In this document: positions 57,787-64,000 of the stretch, piece by piece
Numbering within the stretch: position 1 is the first letter of the stretch
How the letters are laid out: each line of letters starts with the position of its first letter
Assembly: GCF_900009145.1 (NCBI RefSeq)
Contig: NZ_LN889764.1
Coordinates: forward strand, 48,527 to 112,526
Direction: 5' to 3'
From: Planktothrix tepida PCC 9214
GTDB taxonomy: Bacteria; Cyanobacteriota; Cyanobacteriia; Cyanobacteriales; Microcoleaceae
Length of the DNA: 64,000 nucleotides
Program-made: the position numbers and the translations under genes
The notes under the pieces: model-generated
Database searches by the model: none
Seen by the model: only the letters and a program-made list of their open reading frames with translations
What the model was told of the DNA's origin: nothing

Positions 57787-59103
57787 TTATTCGTCTTTAT
57801 TTCCTCTTTTTCTGGGTTCAATTACATGAGGATCAACACCATACCGTTTTGCGGCTTGGGACATATTCAAATATAATAACGCCTCATGACCTAATTTTTC
57901 CTCTTGTTGTGGTTGGCTGGGAATTATCCCCAGAGCTTTAATAATTTCACCCGCAACGGCTTTTGCTAATAACGGGGGAACTGAGTTTCCAACTTGTCGA
58001 AATCCATGCCATTTTGTCCCCTGAAATCTAAACCAATCGGGATAGGAATGCAAACGCGCAGCTTCTCGCACCGTAATACAACGGGGGGAGTAGGGATGAA
58101 TGGGACGAGGGGAAGTAAACGCGCCTCGGTTACTCGGTGTTCCGGCTCTTAAAGTATTACATAATCCGGTCGGATCGAGTTTATGAAATCGACTAATTTT
58201 TTCTATTTTTCCCCATTCTGTCGCTTCAAATCTAGCGATAGATGTTGGGTTATGTTGCGATCGCAAACTACAGGTTAATAAATTTTTATCGTAAATTCGA
58301 GGATAAGAAAAATCAGTTTTTAATCGAGATATATTATGCAATATTTTAGCATATTGGCTCAGTTTTTTATACTCTACAAAGGTATAATCTTTTGATTTCA
58401 ACTCTTGATATTGTTCAATTTCGGGTAAATCTCCAATGGCATCCCAAACCGTCGGACAGGGGAGAAGATGCTTGAATTTCTCCTCTATTTTAGGATTAAC
58501 CTTTGGGGGTTTAGTTATGGCTGGGGGATAACTCGGTAAAGGTAAATCTTGCCGACAGCCTAAAAGAAATAAACGCGACCGATCTTGAGGAACACCATAA
58601 TAAGAAGCATTTAAAACTTGATAAGGTTCTACGACTTGATACCCAGTATTGTGCAATGTCTCAATAATCTCAGCCATAAATTGCTGATGTTTACCAATAG
58701 TTAACCCCGGAACATTTTCTAAAACAAAATATTTCGGCTGTAATTCCTGAATTAACCGGATAAAATGAAACATTAAACTATTTCTGGGATCATCAAACGC
58801 TCGTTTTCCAATTAAGGAAAACCCCTGACACGGTGGCCCCCCAAATACAACATCAATCTCTCGATCACCAATTTCAGAATCCTTCCTAATTTCTAATCCC
58901 TTCACCTGTTCAATATTGCCACATAAAACCGTCCAAAAGGGGAAATTATATTCATGGGTTGCACAATGAATAGGATCAAGTTCTACTGCTGCTAAAACAT
59001 CAAACCCAGCCTGTTCAAAGCCTAGGGTCATTCCTCCAGCACCCGCAAATAAATCGACAGCAATAGGTCGTTGTTGAGTCTGCACAATTAATCGTTCTAA
59101 CAT
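57787..59103 (-). CDS. DNA (cytosine-5-) methyltransferase (second RM system)
   Basis: The 438-residue enzyme has motif I (AVDLFAGAGGMTLGFEQAGF), IV (GGPPCQGFSLIGKR with the catalytic cysteine), VI (ENVPG), VIII (QDRSRLFLLG), IX (VREAARLHSYPDWFRF) and X (RQVGNSVPP). A variable region of about 120 residues between VIII and IX reads the target. It differs clearly from the methyltransferase at 10694-11893, so the window holds two independent C5 systems. It precedes its likely nuclease by four bases. Confidence 0.93.
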   Translation of the reverse strand: MLERLIVQTQQRPIAVDLFAGAGGMTLGFEQAGFDVLAAVELDPIHCATHEYNFPFWTVLCGNIEQVKGLEIRKDSEIGDREIDVVFGGPPCQGFSLIGKRAFDDPRNSLMFHFIRLIQELQPKYFVLENVPGLTIGKHQQFMAEIIETLHNTGYQVVEPYQVLNASYYGVPQDRSRLFLLGCRQDLPLPSYPPAITKPPKVNPKIEEKFKHLLPCPTVWDAIGDLPEIEQYQELKSKDYTFVEYKKLSQYAKILHNISRLKTDFSYPRIYDKNLLTCSLRSQHNPTSIARFEATEWGKIEKISRFHKLDPTGLCNTLRAGTPSNRGAFTSPRPIHPYSPRCITVREAARLHSYPDWFRFQGTKWHGFRQVGNSVPPLLAKAVAGEIIKALGIIPSQPQQEEKLGHEALLYLNMSQAAKRYGVDPHVIEPRKRGNKDE

Positions 59104-59151
59104 TCAAACACGGACAGCAAAAATATTATTATAAACTAAGCAAGTTATTCT

Positions 59152-59577
59152 TTAAGGTAAAATTTCAAAACTCAGACAATGTTGCGGACGAAACAAGCGA
59201 AAATCTCGCTGATCTAAAGTCAAAACTGTTGTGATTTTATAACGTTCTGCTACTGCCATAACAGTTGCATCAACAAAATCAATGCGACTATCTTGATATT
59301 GTTCTAAAATTTCTGCAACTCGGAGTAAATCTCTATCGGTTAATTCGATTAATTGAAAACGGCTAACAGATAAACCTCGCAAAAATTTAGCAACTGTGGG
59401 AATTCCGGCATCCCGACCCACTAAATAAGCCACTTCAGTTAGTACGGTTTGAGGGAGTATTATTTTGGGATATTGGCTATAAATCCTAACAGCATCTTGG
59501 TGTTTAATATCACTACGATTTAACAAGGCAACAACAAAACCAGTATCACCAATCACTAAGGTTTTTTCCACGTCCAT
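59152..59577 (-). CDS. PIN-domain toxin, VapC-like
   Basis: The 141-residue protein has the PIN acidic residues: the aspartate in VIGDTGFVVALLN, the glutamate in LTEVAYLVGRDAG and DSRIDFVDATVMAVAERY. PIN toxins cleave RNA. Its start overlaps the 3' end of the small upstream gene by 22 bp, as in a toxin-antitoxin operon. Confidence 0.85.
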   Translation of the reverse strand: MDVEKTLVIGDTGFVVALLNRSDIKHQDAVRIYSQYPKIILPQTVLTEVAYLVGRDAGIPTVAKFLRGLSVSRFQLIELTDRDLLRVAEILEQYQDSRIDFVDATVMAVAERYKITTVLTLDQRDFRLFRPQHCLSFEILP

Positions 59578-59822
59578 CCTGAAGTTTGAGTCATTTCTTG
59601 CTGTAATTGATTCTCTGCATCACTCGCTAAATTAGGAGAACCAGCAAAGAGTCCAACTAAAGGATCAGATTCTAAATCAGGAACTTTTAATTGCTCCTGT
59701 ATGTAGAGTTTGACTGCTTCTGTAATTAAGGATTCAACCGATTGATGACGTTGATCCGCTAAAGTCAAGAGTTGATCTAATATTGTTGGATCAGGGTTCC
59801 AACTTAAAGTGTTCTCTGGCAT
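59556..59822 (-). CDS. Antitoxin-like small protein paired with the PIN toxin
   Basis: The 88-residue protein has an N-terminal ribbon/helix-like pattern (LDQLLTLADQRHQSVESLIT, then EAVKLYIQEQ), typical of CopG/RHH antitoxins, and an acidic C-terminal half that could bind the toxin. It overlaps the PIN gene by 22 bp. The fold is inferred from the pattern. Confidence 0.72.
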   Translation of the reverse strand: MPENTLSWNPDPTILDQLLTLADQRHQSVESLITEAVKLYIQEQLKVPDLESDPLVGLFAGSPNLASDAENQLQQEMTQTSGWTWKKP

Positions 59823-59911
59823 GACTTGAATTAATTTCAGTTAAACCTAATTAATTATAGCTGATTCAACTTTGTAGTTAATTAAATCAGGGTCTAGCGG
59901 CACGGTTAGTG

Positions 59912-60154
59912 CTAACTTACAGAGTCTACTAATTCATAATGTAAAAGCATTAACATTGTAGCGGGAATCGTCTCCATTGCATAAGTGGTGCCATCTTGAT
60001 GAGAAAATTCTACCTCAAAGGCACTGCCATCAAATTCCATCACCACTGTTCCTACTTGTCCTTTAGATAATTTAATGATTTCTTTAGTTTCAAAATGGGT
60101 TGCTTCTATGTCTTCTGTTAAAGCAACAATATCTAGGTCTTTAATTGTTTGCAT
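59912..60154 (-). CDS. DUF4926 protein
   Basis: The 80-residue protein has the DUF4926 pattern (LDIVALTEDIEATHFETKEI, LSKGQVGTVVMEF, FEVEFSHQDG). It lies 10 bp after the DUF6883 gene on the same strand, a recurrent neighbour pair in cyanobacteria that behaves like a toxin-antitoxin or immunity module by context. No activity has been read from sequence. Confidence 0.82.
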   Translation of the reverse strand: MQTIKDLDIVALTEDIEATHFETKEIIKLSKGQVGTVVMEFDGSAFEVEFSHQDGTTYAMETIPATMLMLLHYELVDSVS

Positions 60155-60164
60155 TGTTTTTGCC

Positions 60165-60500
60165 TCACTTTTTGACGGGATAACAATTTGTTAATCTGGG
60201 GAAATTTTCACCCTCGCGGACGATCCAAGCTGCTAGAATCAGAGACTTACCTACTGCGGTTTGAAGCCAGAATTTCATGTTGTAATGTGTGCCGTATTCA
60301 TTGGTTTTATGAATAACAACATCTTTGTTGATAGCAGCTTCTTTTAAAGCCTGTTTGAGCAGTCCAGCATTTTCTAGGGTAATGCCTAACTTACTGGCAA
60401 ACAAAATAGCTTTATTTTTTCCTGCTTGGTGATTCAGATTTAGAGAGTATTCTTCTATTTTATTGCCTAAATCGGCTAGATGACCATTGGGCAGTTTCAC
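60165..60500 (-). CDS. DUF6883 protein
   Basis: The 111-residue protein matches the DUF6883 pattern (LNHQAGKNKAILFASKLGIT, YGTHYNMKFWLQTAVGKS, AAWIVREGENFPRLTNCYP). Related domains occur at the C-termini of polymorphic toxins. The gene starts 181 bp from the J-domain gene end and is followed by DUF4926. Confidence 0.82.
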   Translation of the reverse strand: MKLPNGHLADLGNKIEEYSLNLNHQAGKNKAILFASKLGITLENAGLLKQALKEAAINKDVVIHKTNEYGTHYNMKFWLQTAVGKSLILAAWIVREGENFPRLTNCYPVKK

Positions 60501-60681
60501 TATTAATAATTTTCTTTGAAAGACAAAATAGAATCTTGAGTATTATAGGATAATTCTCGGAAATGATAAATAAGCTCATCATCCCAAAACAAGCCCAGCG
60601 AATCAAGCCTTATTCGATTTTTTTTATCCTTTTTTTACAAATCTTCACAAAACCATAATTCAGACGTCGGTTTTCTAAAGA

Positions 60682-61302
60682 TTAATAAATCTTTTCCAAC
60701 TGCCTAAAATCCCGTTCCACTTCTGCCCATAAGGCTCGATTATGGGGATCGGTTTTCAACGCTTTCTTTAAATAATTTCTGGCTTTTTCAACTTGCTTTT
60801 CTACAATCAATTGTCGTCCCCAACGTTGATAGGAAATCGCTTGCCATTGGCGAATTTCAGGGTCATGAGGAATCCGTTGGGCTAACCCTTCAATTAAAGC
60901 GATCGCACGGGGAAAACGCTTATTTTTTAATAAATTTTGTAACTCTAAATAGAAATTTTGTTTAATTTTTTGTTCTTCTTTAGTTAATTCAACATTAAAT
61001 TGAATCGGTGGACTTTTAGGTTTAATTGTAACTTTTGGAGCTTGATAGTGAGAAAATCCTGACTGAGATCCTCCGGGTTTAGTCGAAGCCGTCACAGGTT
61101 CTAATTCTGCTTCCGGTTTGGCTACCGTTAACAAAAATTTATAAGCTTCTGTAATCGCCATAAACTTTTCTCTGGCGACTTCATTTCCCGGATTCACATC
61201 AGGATGATATTGTCTTGCTAACTTCCGATAAGACGATTTCACCGCCTCTAAACTAGCGCCGAATCTTAATCCTAATTGTCGATAGTAATCTGTTGCATCC
61301 AT
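60682..61302 (-). CDS. J-domain protein with TPR-like tail
   Basis: The start at 61302 (MDATDYYRQLGLRFGASLEA) is preferred because the J-domain begins there; a frame from 61365 adds 21 atypical residues. The 206-residue protein has the J-domain with HPD (YHPDVNPG) in the first 70 residues, a proline/lysine-rich linker and a TPR-like helical end (PEIRQWQAISYQRWGRQLIV and onward). It should stimulate an Hsp70; no dnaK is nearby. Confidence 0.88.
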   Translation of the reverse strand: MDATDYYRQLGLRFGASLEAVKSSYRKLARQYHPDVNPGNEVAREKFMAITEAYKFLLTVAKPEAELEPVTASTKPGGSQSGFSHYQAPKVTIKPKSPPIQFNVELTKEEQKIKQNFYLELQNLLKNKRFPRAIALIEGLAQRIPHDPEIRQWQAISYQRWGRQLIVEKQVEKARNYLKKALKTDPHNRALWAEVERDFRQLEKIY

Positions 61303-61355
61303 CACTAATTTTATCAGTGATTTGATTAATTTAGAAAAATAATTACAGGGTGAAT

Positions 61356-61380
61356 TGGTGGGCAAAACCCACCAATTGTT
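61356..61380 (-). terminator. Hairpin after clpP
   Basis: A perfect 10-bp stem AATTGGTGGG/CCCACCAATT with the loop CAAAA lies 16 bases beyond the clpP stop and before the J-domain gene. On the minus strand no long U-run follows, but the stem is strong; it is the probable end of the clpR-clpP transcript. Confidence 0.6.
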
Positions 61381-61395
61381 GTGAATAATAAACAG

Positions 61396-62010
61396 TTAAC
61401 CGGCGGTTAATGCCACTGGAACTCGTTCTTCAATCACTTGGTCAATTAAACCATAATCCTTGGCTTCTTGGGCAGAGAGGAAATAATCTCGATCCGTATC
61501 TTTCTGAATTTTTTCCAACGTTTGCCCAGTACGACTAGCTAAAATATCATTCAACAAGCTGCGGATTCTCAAAATTTCTTTTGCTTCAATTTCGATATCC
61601 GTTGCTTGACCCCTTGCCCCTCCTAAAGGTTGGTGAATCATAATCCGAGCATGAGGTAAAGCCAAACGTTTTCCAGGGCTTCCTGCGGCTAATAAAAACG
61701 CTCCCATTGAAGCCGCCAAACCCACACAAATGGTAATCACATCGGCTTTAATGTATTGCATGGTATCGTAAATTGCCATCCCTGCTGTTACCGATCCTCC
61801 GGGAGAATTGATATACAAATAAATGGGTTTATTAGAATCTTCCGCATCTAAATACAGCATTTGGGCGACAATGCGATTGGCTAACCCATCGGTGACTTCT
61901 TGACCTAAAAATAAAATCCGTTCTACACCCAAACGGGTATAAATATCAATCCATCTTTCGTATTGACTACCTGGAAGACGATAAGGAACACTCGGAATCC
62001 CAATAGGCAT
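61396..62010 (-). CDS. clpP: ATP-dependent Clp protease proteolytic subunit ClpP
   Basis: The 204-residue protein has the full catalytic triad context: serine in [14 protein letters not shown], histidine in HARIMIHQP and aspartate in [10 protein letters not shown]. It lies 30 bp downstream of clpR on the same strand. In cyanobacteria this arrangement is ClpP3-ClpR, which forms a mixed core with ClpC. The name ClpP3 is inferred from that arrangement. Confidence 0.95.
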   Translation of the reverse strand: MPIGIPSVPYRLPGSQYERWIDIYTRLGVERILFLGQEVTDGLANRIVAQMLYLDAEDSNKPIYLYINSPGGSVTAGMAIYDTMQYIKADVITICVGLAASMGAFLLAAGSPGKRLALPHARIMIHQPLGGARGQATDIEIEAKEILRIRSLLNDILASRTGQTLEKIQKDTDRDYFLSAQEAKDYGLIDQVIEERVPVALTAG

Positions 62011-62040
62011 AGCTTTACCCCTTTTGAAGTCTAATCAATT

Positions 62041-62727
62041 TTAAACCGTTACCGCCAAGGAAGGCAGTTCTTTTCGACTTTTTAACACCCGGTCAATCAA
62101 ACCATATTCTTTGGCTTCATCGGGTGTCAAATAGAACATCCGATCTGTATCTTTAGAAATTTTTTCCACCGATTGTCCGGTACTTTTTGACAAAATTTCT
62201 AACATTGTTCTTTTATTATCAAGAACTTCTTTCGCCCGAATTTGAATATCCGTTGCTTGACCTCTAGCCCCGCTTTTCGCTTGATTTAAAACAATGGTGG
62301 CATGGGGTAAACTCGCCCGATATCCTTTGGTTCCGGCTGCTAAAATCATGGCAGCAGTTCCCATAGCTTGACCAATACAAATGGTATGAACCGGAGGCTT
62401 AATATAGCCTAGGGTATCGCAAATGGCAAAGGCTTCGGTTTCAAACCCAATTGCATCTCCTCCATACCAGGAAGTTCCCGTTGAGTTGATGTAGAAATAG
62501 ATGGGTTTCTCTGGATCGTCAAACTGTAAGTAAAGCAGTTGAGCGATAATCAGTTCAGTAACATCAATCCCCACTTGACGTTTGATGTCATCTGATGAAT
62601 ACAGGGGAAGTCCCAGATAGACAATCCTTTCCTTCAATAGAAGGGATTCCAAATCTGGCGGGGGAGTCCGAATTGGGCTATCGGTGTAAGAATATGCCGA
62701 TTGCACAGCTTGAATGGGTTCTCTCAT
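62041..62727 (-). CDS. clpR: ClpR, catalytically inactive ClpP-like subunit
   Basis: The 228-residue protein is a ClpP homologue in which the serine position reads GQAMGTAAMILAAG and the histidine position LPHATIVLNQ, so both catalytic residues are lost while the aspartate region (KDTDRMFYLTP) stays. This is the defining feature of ClpR. It also has a longer N-terminus. It pairs with the active ClpP encoded just downstream, and is divergent from the von Willebrand gene (55 bp between starts). Confidence 0.95.
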   Translation of the reverse strand: MREPIQAVQSAYSYTDSPIRTPPPDLESLLLKERIVYLGLPLYSSDDIKRQVGIDVTELIIAQLLYLQFDDPEKPIYFYINSTGTSWYGGDAIGFETEAFAICDTLGYIKPPVHTICIGQAMGTAAMILAAGTKGYRASLPHATIVLNQAKSGARGQATDIQIRAKEVLDNKRTMLEILSKSTGQSVEKISKDTDRMFYLTPDEAKEYGLIDRVLKSRKELPSLAVTV

Positions 62728-62782
62728 GAGGAATTCTCATCCTTAAACTTATAAAAATAGTAGCGCAACTCCAGGTAATCCT

Positions 62783-64000
62783 ATGAAAGTCAGTTTGCAA
62801 GCGATTCTTAGCGATCCCAACTTCGATGTCTCCCAGGCAACCAGTCAACGTCAGCTTGCGATCTCCATTTCGGCTTTTCCCTCCCAAACTGATGCCGATG
62901 TACCCTTAAATTTGTGCCTGATTTTAGATCATAGCGGTTCCATGAGTGGAAAACCCTTAGAAACTGTCAAACAGGCGGCGATCGAGTTAGTGGATCGATT
63001 AAAACCCGGCGATCGCATTTCTATTATAGCGTTTGATCATCGCGCTAAGGTTTTAATTCCCAATCAAGATATTAAAGATTTGGACAATATTAAACGCAAA
63101 ATTCAAGCGTTAAAAACATCCGGGGGGACAGCCATTGATGAAGGCCTAAAATTAGGCATTGAGGAATTAGGGAAAGGCAAAGCTGAACGAATTTCTCAAG
63201 CCTTTTTATTAACCGATGGTGAAAACGAACACGGCGACAATACACGTTGTTTGAAATTAGCCCAACTTGCTGCTAATTATAACTTAACCATCAATACTTT
63301 AGGATTTGGGGAAGATTGGAATTCGGATGTTTTAGAAGAAATTGCGGATGCGGCAGGAGGAAGTTTAGCGTATATTGAATATCCTGAACAAGCCCTCAAT
63401 GAATTTAGCCGTTTGTTTAATAAAATGCAGTCGGTGGGGTTAACCAATGCTTATTTACTCTTGGATTTAATGCCCAATGTGCGGTTAGCCGAACTCAAAC
63501 CCATCGCCCAAGTCGCCCCAGATACGATTGAATTACCTGTTCAAAAAGAAGGAGAAAAATGGATTGTTCGTCTAGGGGATGTGATGAAAGATGTCGAACG
63601 GGTGGTCTTAGCCAATTTATATTTTGGTCAATTTTCTGAAGGAAAACAAGCGATCGCCCAAGTGCAAGTTCGTTATGATGATCCCGCTTTAGATTTACAA
63701 AATTTATATTCTGATCCGATCCGGGTGGATGGAAATTTTGTGAGTTCCTACCAACCGAAATCTGATGCGTTTGTACAACAACAAATTTTAGCTCTAGCCA
63801 AATATCGTCAAACTCAAATTGCGGAAACCAAACTGCAACAAGGCGATCGCGCCGGAGCCGCAACGATGTTACAAACCGCCGCTAAAACCGCTTTACAAAT
63901 GGGAGATAAAAACGCCGCAACGGTACTTCAAACCAGTGCCACTCGCTTACAATCGGGAGAAGAATTATCCGAAGCTGATAAGAAGAAAACCCGAATTGTC
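62783..64000 (+). CDS. von Willebrand factor A domain protein, 3'-partial
   Basis: The frame is open from the ATG at 62783 to the window end (406 codons, no stop). A vWA domain occupies residues about 40-230: MIDAS motif LILDHSGSMSG, TSGGTAIDEGL and LLTDGENEHGD. Further domains include YLLLDLMPNVRLAELKPIAQ and a helical part rich in KTALQ-type sequences. vWA proteins bind partners through a metal ion; cyanobacterial versions of unknown function are common. The start is supported by divergence from clpR. Confidence 0.88.
   Translation, partial: MKVSLQAILSDPNFDVSQATSQRQLAISISAFPSQTDADVPLNLCLILDHSGSMSGKPLETVKQAAIELVDRLKPGDRISIIAFDHRAKVLIPNQDIKDLDNIKRKIQALKTSGGTAIDEGLKLGIEELGKGKAERISQAFLLTDGENEHGDNTRCLKLAQLAANYNLTINTLGFGEDWNSDVLEEIADAAGGSLAYIEYPEQALNEFSRLFNKMQSVGLTNAYLLLDLMPNVRLAELKPIAQVAPDTIELPVQKEGEKWIVRLGDVMKDVERVVLANLYFGQFSEGKQAIAQVQVRYDDPALDLQNLYSDPIRVDGNFVSSYQPKSDAFVQQQILALAKYRQTQIAETKLQQGDRAGAATMLQTAAKTALQMGDKNAATVLQTSATRLQSGEELSEADKKKTRIV

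Overview
The window looks like a chromosomal segment of a filamentous cyanobacterium, most like Planktothrix or other Microcoleaceae. The signs are AT-rich DNA with many GCGATCGC (HIP1) octamers, a one-helix high-light-inducible chlorophyll-binding protein, a clpR-clpP pair, an ARC6-type IMS-domain protein, a cyanobacterial seven-gene mrp antiporter operon, a group 1 sigma factor and several GGDEF/EAL and hybrid-kinase genes. The genus is inference; no rRNA or tRNA gene was found to test it.

Layout. 1-2.2 kb: the 3' part of a CyRepA1-type plasmid-replication helicase. 2.2-8.4 kb: purK, an LRAT-like protein, hypE, two small membrane proteins and a glycine-rich/WD40/J-domain fusion. 8.5-12.05 kb: a transferred defence block with a PUR-repeat plus nuclease-like protein, then a C-protein-controlled HNH restriction gene convergent with a C5 methyltransferase. 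Copies of the 3' end of the WD40/J gene bracket this block. 12-25 kb: a membrane GGDEF/EAL protein, a HEAT protein with a 45-bp in-frame repeat, acyP, an aspartate aminotransferase, an Rpn-type nuclease, an M1 aminopeptidase and sigA/rpoD behind a 0.9 kb non-coding leader. 25-31.6 kb: an Hli gene of 59 codons, an orphan HicB-like gene, a DUF433/DUF5615 pair, a broken toxin remnant overlapping a SUKH-HEPN fusion, and an IMS-domain membrane protein. 31.7-35.6 kb: the mrp operon, every junction overlapping by four bases. 36-42 kb: a MalK-type ATPase, a GyrA/ParC subunit without a GyrA box, a Fic protein and an IscB remnant. 42-50 kb: signalling genes. 50-56.9 kb: formaldehyde detoxification (S-formylglutathione hydrolase and class III alcohol dehydrogenase), an RNase III-like protein, a YnfA-family protein, an MFS transporter, recO and deoC. 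57-60.5 kb: a second restriction-modification pair and two toxin-antitoxin-like pairs. 60.7-64 kb: a J-domain protein, clpR-clpP and the start of a von Willebrand A protein.

How it works together. Housekeeping genes alternate with defence and conflict modules: two restriction-modification loci, at least four toxin-antitoxin or immunity-like modules, a Fic protein, an Rpn nuclease and decayed pieces of an IscB system and an M13 peptidase. The strongest unusual signals are the PUR-nuclease fusion, the cassette built on repeated ends of the WD40/J gene with textbook C-boxes, and the SUKH-HEPN protein translationally overlapping a toxin remnant killed by one stop codon. All calls come from reading the sequence; no database search was run.
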